Below, one piece after another: positions 27,439 to 36,595 of a stretch of 64,000 nt of DNA. Origin of the DNA: Streptomyces chattanoogensis (GTDB taxonomy: Bacteria > Actinomycetota > Actinomycetes > Streptomycetales > Streptomycetaceae); contig NZ_LGKG01000207.1 of assembly GCF_001294335.1 (NCBI RefSeq), forward strand, positions 1 through 64,000. Direction: 5' to 3'. The notes below the pieces were generated by a model. That model saw only the letters and a program-made list of their open reading frames with translations. It was not told the origin of the DNA and searched no databases. The position numbers and the translations under genes are program-made. Numbering within the stretch: position 1 is the stretch's first letter; every line of letters begins with the position of its first letter.

Positions 27439-29769
27439 GTGGCACAGAAAGAGCATGCGGCAGACAATCCGCGGTCGGCGCGCGAGGGTGTCGGCCGCCG
27501 CCGGGTACTCGCCTACATCCTGGCCGCGCCGACCCTCGCCGTCGGCGTACGTGTCGGTCTGGACGCGGTCGACGGACCGGTGGCCGAGGCGGCGGTGCCG
27601 TCCCCGCCGCAGCCCGAGGAACTCTTCGACCTGGGGGATATGCAGAATCTGGCGGCGGCCCCGACCTCGGGCCTGATCACCGTACGGGTGCACTCCGACG
27701 GCACCGCGTCATTGGCGGTGCCCCGGGCGGAGGTCGGCCAGGGCATGACCACGGCCGTCGCCATGATGGTTGCGGAGGAGTTGGATCTGCCGTTGGACCA
27801 GGTGCGGGTCTCGCTCGCCGACGCACGGCCGGAGTTGCTGATGAATCAGCTCACCGGCGGCTCCAACTCGATGCGCAGCATCTACCTTCCCGTACGCACC
27901 GCGGCAGCCGCCGCCCGGCAGCGGCTCATCGCAACAGCCGCCCATCAATGGCGTGTTGAGCCCTCGGAGCTGACCACCCGGGACGGCGTCGTCGCGCACG
28001 GGTCGGGCCGGAGCGCCTCCTACGGGTCGCTCGCCGAAGCGGCGGCCGGCACAGCGGTGCTGCCGGTCGCCGTCCAGCTCAAGGATCGATCCGATTTCAC
28101 GGTCCTGGGCACCTCCCGCAACCGGATCGATGCGCTCGCCGCCGTCACCGGCCGGAAGAAGTTCGGCATGGACCACCAGGTCCCCGGCGCCAAGCCGGCC
28201 ATGGTGCGCCGACCGCCGACCGTCAACGGCACGGTGGAGGCCGTCCACAACGCCGACGCCGTACGGCGGATGCCAGGCATCACCGACGTCGCGACGATCC
28301 GGCACGGGGTGGCCGTGCGCGGCGAGACGTTCGGGCAGTGCATCGATGCGCTGCGGGCCCTGGAGGTGACCTGGGGTCCCGGCACCGTGGACGGGGAGTC
28401 GGACGGCACCGTCCTGCGCAGGCTCAAGTCGGCGGCGCTTCCCATGGTCGTACCGCCGCTGCTCACCAAGAAGATCGACGCGGAGTTCACCTTCGCGTTC
28501 GCGAGCAACAGCCCGCTGGAGCCGGACAACGCGATAGCCGACGTCCGCGCCGACCGCGCGGAGATCTGGGCCAGTCTGAAGGTGCCGATCGTCGCCCAGC
28601 GCGAGATCGCCAACCGCCTCGGTCTGCCGCAGAAGGCGGTGACGGTGCATGTGGTGGAGGGCGGCGGCTCGTTCGGACGGCATCTGTTCCATGACGTGGC
28701 CGCCGAGGCGGCGGAGATCTCACAGAAGATGGGCAAGCCGGTCAAGCTGTCGTGGTCCCGTACGGACAACTTCCGCCAGGGCCGTACGCACCCGATGTGC
28801 CTCTCGCGTGTGCGCGCCACCTACGCGCTCGGGCAGGTCCTCAGCTACGGGCAACGCCACACCAGTGCCCAGACCGACTTCGGACACGGCCTCGGCGAGA
28901 TGATCACCTCGACGGCGGCGAAGCTGCCTGTCGTGGGCAATCCGACCTTCGCCGAGACGATCTTCCAGCTGACGCAGTCCACGCCCTACGACTTCGGTGT
29001 CACCACTCAGCTGCTCAACGAGGTGCCGCTGAAGTTCAACACGGGCAGCATGCGCAACATCTACTCGCCGAACGTGGCGTGCGCGCGGGAGCTGATGGTT
29101 GATCAGCTGGCTGACCGGATGGGCAAGGACCCCGTCGCGTTCCGCCGTGAGTTCCTCAAGGACAGGCGCCTGCGGGCCGTGCTGGACAAGGCGGTTGAGG
29201 TGGGTGAGTGGGGCAGGTCGCTGCCCGCTGGGGTGGCCCAGGGCATCGGGCTGCACGCCGAGTACCGGGGCGCGGTCGCCACGCTGGTCGAGATCGACTG
29301 CCGGCCGGAGACGGTGAACCGGAAGGTCAGGGACGGCGTGACCGGTCCACGGGTCACGAAGGCGCTGATGGTGGTCGACGCCGGGTTCCCGATCAACCCC
29401 CGTGGTCTGGAGGCACAGATGATGGGCTGCTTCAACGACGGGCTCGCCCTGGCACTCACCTCCAGTCTGCACATCAAGGACGGCATCCCGCTGGAGGGCA
29501 GCTGGGACAACTACTTCTACACCCGGCAGTGGAACACCCCGCCCGACCTGCGGGTCGTCGTCATGCCGAGCACCAGCGACAAACCGTCCGGGGCCGGTGA
29601 ACTGGGCGTCGCGCCCGCCTTCGCCGCCATCGCCTGCGCCTACGCGCGCGCCACCGGCAGGCTGCCGACCAGCTTCCCGATCAATCACGGCACCCTCGCC
29701 TTCGAGCCGCTGCCGCTCGAACCGTCCACCCCCCAGTCCCCCACCGACGGCCTCGACCGCGCCTTCTGA
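27439..29769 (+). CDS. Molybdopterin-binding subunit of xanthine-oxidase-family hydroxylase (IorB-like)
   Basis: A 776-residue large subunit of an isoquinoline 1-oxidoreductase/aldehyde oxidoreductase type enzyme, which hydroxylates heterocycles or oxidises aldehydes using a molybdenum cofactor. Family segments include VPRAEVGQGMTTAVAMMVAEELDL, LTGGSNSMRS, GTSRNRIDALAAVTGRKKFG, VHVVEGGGSFGRHLFHDVA and PSGAGELGVAP near the end, where the catalytic Glu of the family lies. The N-terminus has a twin-arginine-like stretch (GVGRRRVLAYILAAPTLAVG), so the complex is probably exported by Tat. GTG 27439 is chosen because CGGAGGGAG lies directly upstream and it starts the signal. It is followed 24 bases later by its iron-sulfur subunit; no FAD subunit is present, as in IorAB. 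Confidence 0.9.
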   Translation: MAQKEHAADNPRSAREGVGRRRVLAYILAAPTLAVGVRVGLDAVDGPVAEAAVPSPPQPEELFDLGDMQNLAAAPTSGLITVRVHSDGTASLAVPRAEVGQGMTTAVAMMVAEELDLPLDQVRVSLADARPELLMNQLTGGSNSMRSIYLPVRTAAAAARQRLIATAAHQWRVEPSELTTRDGVVAHGSGRSASYGSLAEAAAGTAVLPVAVQLKDRSDFTVLGTSRNRIDALAAVTGRKKFGMDHQVPGAKPAMVRRPPTVNGTVEAVHNADAVRRMPGITDVATIRHGVAVRGETFGQCIDALRALEVTWGPGTVDGESDGTVLRRLKSAALPMVVPPLLTKKIDAEFTFAFASNSPLEPDNAIADVRADRAEIWASLKVPIVAQREIANRLGLPQKAVTVHVVEGGGSFGRHLFHDVAAEAAEISQKMGKPVKLSWSRTDNFRQGRTHPMCLSRVRATYALGQVLSYGQRHTSAQTDFGHGLGEMITSTAAKLPVVGNPTFAETIFQLTQSTPYDFGVTTQLLNEVPLKFNTGSMRNIYSPNVACARELMVDQLADRMGKDPVAFRREFLKDRRLRAVLDKAVEVGEWGRSLPAGVAQGIGLHAEYRGAVATLVEIDCRPETVNRKVRDGVTGPRVTKALMVVDAGFPINPRGLEAQMMGCFNDGLALALTSSLHIKDGIPLEGSWDNYFYTRQWNTPPDLRVVVMPSTSDKPSGAGELGVAPAFAAIACAYARATGRLPTSFPINHGTLAFEPLPLEPSTPQSPTDGLDRAF

Positions 29770-29793
29770 TCGCCTTTGAGGAGTACGACATCC

Positions 29794-30270
29794 ATGCCCA
29801 GCCACACCTTCAAGCTGAACGGCAAGCGGATCACCGTCGAGGCCGAGGACAACGTGCGCCTGCTGTGGGTCCTGCGTGACCTGCTCGGCGTGACGGGACC
29901 CAAGTACGGCTGCGGTCTCGGCGTATGCCAGGCCTGCACCTCACACATCAACGGCAAGGCGTTCAACCCCTGTTCGGTGCCTGTGTCGAAGGTCGTTCCG
30001 GACGACGAGATCACCACGATCGAGGGCCTGCCCGCGACCGTCGGCAAGGACCTGCACCCGATGCAGGAGGCCTGGCTGGAGCTGGACGTCGCCCAGTGCG
30101 GCTACTGCCAGCCGGGCCAGATCATGACCGCGGTCGCCAAGGTACGGCAGGCGTCCGCCGAGGGCCGCGAGATCGAGGACGCCGACCTTGACGAGATCCG
30201 CAACATCTGCCGCTGCGGCACCTACACCCGTATCCGCGAGGCCATCAAGGCCGGCGCGAAGAACATGTGA
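29794..30270 (+). CDS. [2Fe-2S] subunit of molybdenum hydroxylase (IorA-like)
   Basis: A 158-residue small subunit that carries two [2Fe-2S] clusters and passes electrons from the molybdenum site. The plant-ferredoxin cluster is bound by Cys40, Cys45, Cys48 and Cys60 (YGCGLGVCQACTSHINGKAFNPC region). The second cluster is bound by Cys102, Cys105, Cys139 and Cys141 (QCGYCQPGQ and ICRCGT). ATG 29794 is selected because GAGGAG precedes it; an earlier in-frame start at 29776 lies too close to the upstream stop. It has no signal of its own and would be carried out with the large subunit. Confidence 0.93.
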   Translation: MPSHTFKLNGKRITVEAEDNVRLLWVLRDLLGVTGPKYGCGLGVCQACTSHINGKAFNPCSVPVSKVVPDDEITTIEGLPATVGKDLHPMQEAWLELDVAQCGYCQPGQIMTAVAKVRQASAEGREIEDADLDEIRNICRCGTYTRIREAIKAGAKNM

Positions 30271-30303
30271 CCCGCTCCCCCAGACTGGAAACCCGGAACG
30301 GCT

Positions 30304-30924
30304 ATGCACACTCAGCGCCTGCAGCTCCTGTCCTTCCCCGAAGCCGCGACCCCGCCCGAGCTCCGCACACAGGTGCTGGACCTCCACGAGGAGGCATGGC
30401 CCACGGCCGGGCCCGGGTCCGGCGCATCGGCGCGCGACGACGCCCGGACCAGCCACGACCCCGCACTGCACCCCCTGTCGATGCTGCTGGTGGACGACGG
30501 CACGGTGCTGGCAGCCCTGGACATCCTCGCCAAGCCGATCGTGCACGCCGGCCGGAGCTACCGGGCCGGCGGACTGAGCACCGTGGTGACGCGACGGGCC
30601 GTCCGCGGCCGGGGGCACGGCCGTCGCCTGGTGACCGCCGCTCACCACGCGATGGCCTCATCGGACCTGGGCCTTCACCTCGACCTGGGCCTGTTCACCT
30701 GCGACCGTCCCCTCCAGAGCTTCTACGAGAGCGCAGGGTGGCATCCCCTTCCCGGAACGGTGCTGGTCGGAGGAACACCGCAGGCTCCCTTCCCCAGCGA
30801 CCGGCCCGGTTTCGACAAGGTCACCATGGCGGACTTCTTCTCCCCCGCGGCCCGGCAGACCCGCGACGCCTTCCTGCACACCCGCCTCGAGCTGTACCCC
30901 GGCGAGATCGACAAACTCTGGTAG
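30304..30924 (+). CDS. GNAT N-acetyltransferase, AAC(2')-like
   Basis: A 206-residue acetyl-CoA-dependent acetyltransferase. The acetyl-CoA loop is visible as VRGRGHGRRLV (around 100-110), preceded by the strand GGLSTVVTRRA and followed by LGLFTCDRPLQSFYESAGW. The overall pattern, including VLAALDILAKPIVHAGRSYRAGG, resembles aminoglycoside 2'-N-acetyltransferase relatives more than ribosomal-protein acetylases. The substrate is not known. It begins 33 bases after the iron-sulfur subunit gene and may be co-transcribed with it. Confidence 0.8.
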   Translation: MHTQRLQLLSFPEAATPPELRTQVLDLHEEAWPTAGPGSGASARDDARTSHDPALHPLSMLLVDDGTVLAALDILAKPIVHAGRSYRAGGLSTVVTRRAVRGRGHGRRLVTAAHHAMASSDLGLHLDLGLFTCDRPLQSFYESAGWHPLPGTVLVGGTPQAPFPSDRPGFDKVTMADFFSPAARQTRDAFLHTRLELYPGEIDKLW

Positions 30925-31104
30925 CAGCCGGGAGGCATGACTGGCGGGAGACTGTCCATCCGCCGCATGTCTGCGGCACACCCTCCTGAGGGAGGGCTGT
31001 CCCTCCGCCCTTGGAAGTAGGGCGAGTTGGTCATTGCGGACGATGCCTTGCCGGATGTCGACCTCGATCGTGGAGGGAAACCAGCTCGTTCCCGGCATTC
31101 GGCA

Positions 31105-31871
31105 ATGGCACAAGTGACCCGTCGCGGCTTACTCGCGGGCGCAGCGGCTCTGGGCGGGGCGGCCGCGGGGCTGACCACGGAGGCGTCGCGGCGACGCCGG
31201 CGGTGGCCGCCTCGCCCCCGCCGGCTGCTGGACTCCACGGGGCCGGAGGCACAGCGGCTGATCGACGACTACGTAGCCGCGGTCAACCACGGTGTCGGCG
31301 CACGGCCCACCCGCGGGCACGAGGTCACGCCTTGGCTGGAGTCTGCCGCGCGGGTAACAGGAGTCCGAGCCGGCACCGTTCAAGTGCAAGGCCGCCTATC
31401 TGCGCCAACGCCTCACCGGTCGTCAGGTCCGGGTCGAGTACGAGCAGTTGGCGAGGAAGGCGGGAGGAGAGCTCAAGGGCTCGCTCTGGCTGGTCTCGTA
31501 CGGCGGGAAGGTCAAGTCGGTCCCGGCGGACGCGACGGCCGTCGCCCAGCGGGACCCGATCCTCAAGGCGGTCTACCTGACGGGCTGGAAAGCGCAGACA
31601 GACCCCGGACCGCGTCTTGCCTGGATTCGTGACTTCTATCGGGCCATGTACGCGGACAGCGGCGGCGTGCCCGTGCCGGGCGCGGTCAGCGACGGCTCCT
31701 TCATCAATTACCCGGACACCGATCTCGCCGACCCCGCGCTCAACCACATCCGGAACCCCGTGGCACACCCTCTACTACAAGGACAACTACGCGCGACTGC
31801 AACGGATCAAGGCCCGCTGGGATCCGCGCGACGAGTTCCGCCACGCCCTGTCCATCCGCCCGCCGAAGTGA
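31105..31871 (+). pseudogene. Degraded berberine-bridge-type FAD oxidase
   Basis: The first frame gives a Tat signal (MAQVTRRGLLAGAAALGGAA) and a short stretch after it. A second frame (about 31370-31745) gives CKAAYLRQRLTGRQV, LARKAGGELKGSLWLVSYGG and GAVSDGSFINYPDTDLADP. A third frame ends SGTPWHTLYYKDNYARLQRI and WDPRDEFRHALSIRPPK. Together these are the signal peptide and the C-terminal substrate/BBE part of a secreted FAD-linked oxidase. The whole N-terminal FAD-binding domain is missing and there are at least two frameshifts. This is a dead gene. Confidence 0.85.
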
Positions 31872-32013
31872 GGCGACGGACAGGGACAGCGCCGGGTGGC
31901 GGTCCGGCAGTTCACCGAAGGTGACGTCACCCCGGGGCGGGCAGGGCCCAGGCTCGCGGCCGTCCGGCCGCTTTCGTGGTCAGCGCCGGCCGTCCGCCGA
32001 CAAGCTCGGGCCA

Positions 32014-32049
32014 CTCCGCCCCACCACTCCCCGAAGTGGTGGGGCGGAG
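32014..32049. terminator. Strong stem-loop terminator
   Basis: CTCCGCCCCACCACT (32014-32028) and AGTGGTGGGGCGGAG (32035-32049) form a perfect 15-base-pair stem around a six-base loop. It lies ten bases beyond the stop codon of the minus-strand Gly-rich protein gene. It can also stop read-through from the oxidase pseudogene on the other side. Confidence 0.85.
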
Positions 32050-32058
32050 AGCAACCGC

Positions 32059-32571
32059 TCAGTTCCTGGCCATGGGGCCGGACGCGGCCCCGCCCCCGTC
32101 GCCGTTCCGCCAGTCGGACCCGCCGGAGCCCAGTCCCGTGTCCCCACCTGCGTTACTCCAGTCACGCCCGCCAGCGGCGCCCCCGCCCATCTCCCCACCT
32201 CCGCCGCTCCCCTCAGGCCCACCGGAGCCCGGCCCCGACGCCCCGCCTCCATTGCTCCAGTCACGCTCGCCCGAACCCCCCATTTCCCCGCCTCCACCAC
32301 TCCCGTCACGTTCACCGGGGCCCCCACCGGCCTCCCTGCCCCCGCCACTTCCTTCATTCCCACCCGGGCCCCCACCGGCCTCCCTGCCTCCACCGCTCCC
32401 GTCATGTCCACCGGGGCCCCCACCCGCGTCCCCGCCTCTGCCGTACCCCTCGCTCCCACTGGAGCCCGAGGAACCGGCCTGGTCGCCGTCGTCGGCAGCT
32501 GCCGTCCCCGCAGTACCCAGAACGGCAACAACAGCCAAGGCAGCGGCAGTCAAAGTGGTACGTACTCGCAT
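32059..32571 (-). CDS. Secreted glycine-rich repeat protein
   Basis: A 170-residue small exported protein. A clear Sec signal (about 1-26, with AALAVVAVLGTAGTAAA) is followed by almost pure low complexity. Repeats of GSGGGREAGGGPGG type (about 17-residue period, around 55-105) and WSNGGG/WSNAGG/WRNGDG blocks towards the end are the only structure. The signal peptide, the ribosome site GGGAG before ATG 32571 and the terminator at the 3' end argue that it is a real gene and not noise. It may be a cell-surface or matrix protein. No family is recognised. Confidence 0.7.
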   Translation of the reverse strand: MRVRTTLTAAALAVVAVLGTAGTAAADDGDQAGSSGSSGSEGYGRGGDAGGGPGGHDGSGGGREAGGGPGGNEGSGGGREAGGGPGERDGSGGGGEMGGSGERDWSNGGGASGPGSGGPEGSGGGGEMGGGAAGGRDWSNAGGDTGLGSGGSDWRNGDGGGAASGPMARN

Positions 32572-32775
32572 GGCGGTCTCCCATCAATAGGTGTGGAAAT
32601 ATTCCTTGCCTACCGATTTGACTTCCACGCCGTCAGTGCCGACATGCACACGGACGGGTGCCTGGGGCTGCTGCCGGCGGAGACCGGTGGACACCGCGAG
32701 GTCCACACGCTTGGCAGCTCACCTCATACGCCGAAATGGCCGTACGGACCTCGCCCGCGCGTGTTGTCCTGTCAG

Positions 32776-33341
32776 CTATCGCACTGACGCCGTGGGATTC
32801 TCGCCGTGCTGCGCTTGTTCCATGCGCTTGACGACCATCTTCGTGAGCGACAGCAGCGCCGGGGGCATCGATCTCGAATCCGTCGATCGCGTCGCCAGGA
32901 GGATTCTTTCCGACCTCGTCGACGGTCCCCTTTCCCTTGAACGCAGCCGCCGCCTTCTTCATGTCGGGGAAGGAGATCATTCGGACGGCGAGTTCTTGAT
33001 TGTCAGAATTCGAGAACGCGGATTGCCCGACGGCAACGGCCTGTGCACACCACTCACTTGGCCACTCTTCGGACAGGCATATCTCGGTGTCCGACGCTTC
33101 CCACGCCTTGCGCATACGTGAATCTGCCACATCCGGATAGACGCTGAATTGATCGGGCAAGGCTGCCTTCAGCAGCTGCGTGTCCAATATGGCCGCCGGC
33201 GAGGCAGTTAGCGCAGGCTTCGGCCCCTTCCCCGCCTTCCGTGGCGTCCGGCGCCCCGCAGGCAGAGCTCAGCCCCAGGACGCCGGCCAGAGCCGAGCCC
33301 ACCACCACAGCCCGCACCCGGTTCGACTGACGGCTCTTCAC
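32776..33341 (-). pseudogene. Frameshifted lipoprotein gene
   Basis: Three frames together make one lipoprotein. GTG 33341 begins a lipoprotein signal (VVVGSALAGVLGLSSAC, lipobox Cys). A shift near 33225-33240, in a G-rich run, leads into PKPALTASPAAILDTQLLKAALPD and on to GDAIDGFEIDAP. A second shift near 32860 leads into PALLSLTKMVVKRMEQAQ and the stop at 32776. The second break also appears to delete some 30 residues compared with what such proteins normally contain. It is a pseudogene, though sequencing errors could explain the first shift. Confidence 0.7.
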
Positions 33342-33464
33342 CTTCGCGCGGCCCCCTGTCTGGGCATGAGCATGATCCCTTCCCGATATGGCGCCACCGG
33401 GAGGCCGGCTCTCTACGCCCGAAGCAACCAACGTCAGCCCCCTCCCCCAGACCTCACCTCCGTA

Positions 33465-34565
33465 TCAGGCGGCGCGGGGCGCGCGGCGCCTGGAAACGAC
33501 CAGGATGGCCATATCGTCCTCGCGATCACCCTCGGTCCAGCGGCCGACATCTTTGGTGAGGGCATCCACCAGTGCATCGGGGTCCTTGAACTGCCTGCGC
33601 ATGCGCCCCGAAGCGACCGGATCGTAGAAGATCCCCCGCTTGTCCCGCGCCTCGGTGACACCGTCAGTCACCAGCAGCAGCGAGGCCCCCGGGGGCAGCC
33701 GCACCACATCGACAGGCACGGGGCCGGCAGGGGCCACATCGCCCAGCCCCACTCCGAGGGGCAGCTGTGGGCTGGTCGGGTCGAGCCGTACGCACTGTCC
33801 GTCGTGCACCAGGTACGGGGGCGGATGCCCGCAGTTCACCAGGCGCAGCACCTCGCCGTCGGCGGCCGCCTCGGCCAGCACGGCGGTGGCGAAGCCCTCC
33901 GTGGAGATCACCGGGTCGCTCCGGTCCGCCGCCCTGGCCATCGCCTCGTCCATCCGCTGCGCCAGCGTGACCAGGGTGGGGGCGTACTCGGCCTCCTGGC
34001 GGAACGCTCCGATCGCGACCGACACGGCGGCGACAGCCGCCATGCCTTTGCCCCGCACATCCCCGATGATCATCCGCACCCCGAACGGTGTCTCCTGCAC
34101 CGCGAAGAAATCACCGCCGATCTGCGCCTCGGCCTGCGCCGCCGTATACCCGGCAGCCACGGTCAGCGGCCCGACCTCCCTCGGCGGGTCCGGGAGCACC
34201 GCGCGCTGGACCGCCTCCGCGACATCCCTGGCCAACGCCAGGTCGTGTCCTTGCCGCACAATGAGGCGGTTGACCGCGAGAGCCAGCACGCCGATCACGC
34301 CGACCACGGCCAGATCGACGAACAAGGGCGTCGCCGGACGTCGGCGTTCGATGTCCACCGCGACCGAGACCACACACGTGACACACACGACGGCGAGCGC
34401 GGAGCGAAAGGAGAGCGTGGCACCGGCGACAAGCGGTGCGGCGGCCAGCAGCGGAAGTCCCGTGTACGGCTGGGGCGCGAAAAGGTCCAGCAGGACGCCG
34501 ACCACGAGGGCCAGCGCTGCGAGCATCCACGGCACCCGCGCCAGCGTGGGTTGCAGGACTTTCAC
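33465..34565 (-). CDS. Membrane-anchored PP2C/SpoIIE-type serine phosphatase
   Basis: A 366-residue protein. Residues 1-105 contain about four transmembrane helices. Residues about 120-360 are a SpoIIE-type PP2C phosphatase domain with the metal-binding motifs AEAQIGGDFFAVQE, MIIGDVRGKGMAAV, LLLVTDGVTEARD and EGDREDDMAILVV. Such enzymes dephosphorylate anti-anti-sigma factors in partner-switching stress systems of Streptomyces. No anti-sigma factor or STAS gene is adjacent, so the partner is elsewhere. The start is GTG 34565, with AGGAG seven bases upstream. Confidence 0.9.
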   Translation of the reverse strand: MKVLQPTLARVPWMLAALALVVGVLLDLFAPQPYTGLPLLAAAPLVAGATLSFRSALAVVCVTCVVSVAVDIERRRPATPLFVDLAVVGVIGVLALAVNRLIVRQGHDLALARDVAEAVQRAVLPDPPREVGPLTVAAGYTAAQAEAQIGGDFFAVQETPFGVRMIIGDVRGKGMAAVAAVSVAIGAFRQEAEYAPTLVTLAQRMDEAMARAADRSDPVISTEGFATAVLAEAAADGEVLRLVNCGHPPPYLVHDGQCVRLDPTSPQLPLGVGLGDVAPAGPVPVDVVRLPPGASLLLVTDGVTEARDKRGIFYDPVASGRMRRQFKDPDALVDALTKDVGRWTEGDREDDMAILVVSRRRAPRAA

Positions 34566-35027
34566 AGTGCATCTCCTGCTGCCGGGCCACGCCCGCGGCC
34601 CGGCAGGAACGAAGCCACCGCACGGTTTGGCCTACCGCACCTGTGAGTACTTCCAATGGCTTCACATATACGCCTTGTGCGCCGGATACGCTCGTTCCAG
34701 ACGCCCTCCCGCACCTACCCAAGGGCGTTTGACCTGCGCTTCTTCCCGATATCTGCCAGTCATCAGACGTCGCCCGGCCAGGCTGCCCGGCTCCGCACGA
34801 TGGGTGAGTCACCGGTCACGTGATGCATTCCGAGCGGCAATGACCGGCCGCGCGAGCCGGGTGACGGTCCCGGAACCGGCAGCACGACCGTGGTGACGGA
34901 CAGCGTCCATCCCGTGGGGCATCGTCACGACGCCCCTCACCCCATCAGCGCATGGGGAGAAGTCGGCACGCCCACCGGTGACCAGGCCCGCACCGCCCGG
35001 CTCCGCGAGCGCCTGTTCGCGTCCGGC
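34566..35027. other. Intergenic region upstream of phosphatase gene
   Basis: The 460 bases between two minus-strand genes hold no recognisable gene. The AT-richer patch near 34665-34680 (CACATATACGCCTTG) may be the phosphatase promoter on the minus strand. Reading frames in the region are Arg/Pro-rich and unconvincing. Confidence 0.45.
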
Positions 35028-35306
35028 TCACGGCGTGTCTGGAGTCTCCTGCCAGGTTCGTTCGTCGGCGTGGTCTTCCAGGGCGGCCATGCGGGCCTTG
35101 TACTCGGCCTGCGGGATCTGCCCGAGAACCGCCAGGCGTTCCAGTTCGACGGCTTCGGTCTCATGGGCGATCTTGCGGCTCAGTTCCACTTGCTCTCTGC
35201 TGAACTTGACGGCCTTGGCGCGCTGTATCGAGCGGCGTCGCTCTATCTCCTCGGCAATCGCCTGTCCGGTCAGTTCGAAGTAATCGTCGTGCCTGCCTGA
35301 CCACAT
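35028..35306 (-). CDS. Small helical protein with SHOCT-like C-terminus
   Basis: A 92-residue charged, mostly helical protein. The N-terminal part (about 15-55) is rich in Glu, Arg and Lys and likely forms a coiled coil. The end (LAVLGQIPQAEYKARMAALEDHA) fits the short C-terminal SHOCT pattern, in which a Leu-Gly-x-Ile turn is followed by an EYxxxKxxLL helix. The ATG is preceded by AAGGGGGG. It is a single gene with unknown function; SHOCT domains often mediate oligomerisation. Confidence 0.65.
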   Translation of the reverse strand: MWSGRHDDYFELTGQAIAEEIERRRSIQRAKAVKFSREQVELSRKIAHETEAVELERLAVLGQIPQAEYKARMAALEDHADERTWQETPDTP

Positions 35307-35566
35307 CGCGCCCCCCTTGTTTTCCGCTCATAGCAGCAGAAGCCGGATTCAGGGTATCCGGATCCGGCTCCCGGATCCCGGCTTGCCGTGCCTGTGGGAT
35401 CGTGAACGGCTGGTAGCCGATGGTGATGTGACTGCCTGTGTGCCGGTCGCATGACTCTGCCGCAGCCGTTGGGTGCTCCGAAGGCCAATACTGCGAAGCA
35501 GGCTGCCTTGGTCCGCCCGTTGCCCGATGATGGACTCCTCATCTTTCTCCATCACCGGGGGGCAAC

Positions 35567-36565
35567 GTGGAGGCGGCGGAGCTTTCGGCCAAAGCGGTGG
35601 AGGTTCTCACGGCGGTGGCCACGGGCGCGGCAACCCGCTTCGGGGAAGGAGCCGGGACGGCCGTCAGCGACCTCGTGCGCGCTCGGCTCGGCGGGACGGA
35701 GCGGGGCCGCGCGGCGCTCGAGCGGCTCGATGCCGACAGGAACGGCCCGGCCGCGCAGTCGGAGGCGGAGGCCGTGCTGCGCGAAGAGCTCGAGACGGAC
35801 CCCGAGTTACGGCGACAGCTCGCGGTCCATCTGTCCGCGCCCTCGACGCACATCATCGACAGCATGGTGATCAGCGGCAGCCGGATGTCGCACAACACCA
35901 TTTCGCTCGGCCCGCTGACCGTCAACAACACGCCCGGAAACCGGGTCTCCCTGCTCCTGGCGGCCATCCTGCTGCTGGTCGTCCTTGCGCTCGGCCTGTA
36001 CGGCGGAGTGCAGATCATCACGTCCGACGACACCCCGAGCCCGCAGCCCACCCCGTCGCAGCGCAGCAGCACCAGGGCCCTGTCGGCGGCGGAGACCCTG
36101 AAGACCCTGCCCACCCTCGACAGCATGCCGCGGGGCTGGAGATCCGCCGGCGGCCCCGGGGTGTCCAAGGCCGAACGCGCCGGTGCGTGCCACAGCGGAC
36201 GAGCCGAATACCGCAACCCGGCCACAAACGTCCACGCCGAGTTCTCGGTCTACGCGTGCACGTCACCCCGCCAGGCCTCCGCCGGCTTCCGGGAGCTCGT
36301 CCGCGAACAGTACGGCTACAGCAGGACGACGAGGATCCCCCTGCCCCGCATGGGCGAGGAAAGCACCGCCCTCACGTACTACAAGTCCGAGGAGAACAAC
36401 ACGCACGCCAACGCCGTCGTCCGCGCGGGGAGCGTGGTCGTCTGGCTGCGGTACGGGACAGTGGACGACGAGCCGGATTACGAGGCCCAGCTCCAGCAGC
36501 TCACCAGCATGGCCGTCGGCCGGATCCAGCGCGTGGTGGCCACGGGAGATACGGGCGGCAGCTGA
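35567..36565 (+). CDS. Single-pass membrane protein of unknown function
   Basis: A 332-residue protein with one transmembrane helix (about 127-150, LLLAAILLLVVLALGLYGGV). The N-terminal 125 residues are cytoplasmic and include an Ala/Glu-rich helical region, then a segment with SMVISGSRMSHNTISLGPLTVNNT, a pattern often seen in actinobacterial DUF proteins linked to nucleotide-sensing systems. The outer part (about 155-332) has two Cys residues (ACHSG, YACTS) that may form a disulfide. GTG 35567 follows GGGGGG. No family name is assigned. Confidence 0.7.
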   Translation: MEAAELSAKAVEVLTAVATGAATRFGEGAGTAVSDLVRARLGGTERGRAALERLDADRNGPAAQSEAEAVLREELETDPELRRQLAVHLSAPSTHIIDSMVISGSRMSHNTISLGPLTVNNTPGNRVSLLLAAILLLVVLALGLYGGVQIITSDDTPSPQPTPSQRSSTRALSAAETLKTLPTLDSMPRGWRSAGGPGVSKAERAGACHSGRAEYRNPATNVHAEFSVYACTSPRQASAGFRELVREQYGYSRTTRIPLPRMGEESTALTYYKSEENNTHANAVVRAGSVVVWLRYGTVDDEPDYEAQLQQLTSMAVGRIQRVVATGDTGGS

Positions 36566-36595
36566 GCCGCAGACGTAAGGCGCCGGCGACGACGT

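Noticed and set aside
34890..35300. Plus-strand reading frame opposite the SHOCT-like protein
   Set aside because: The minus-strand protein has a good ribosome site and a coherent helical, SHOCT-like sequence. The plus-strand frame has no motif.
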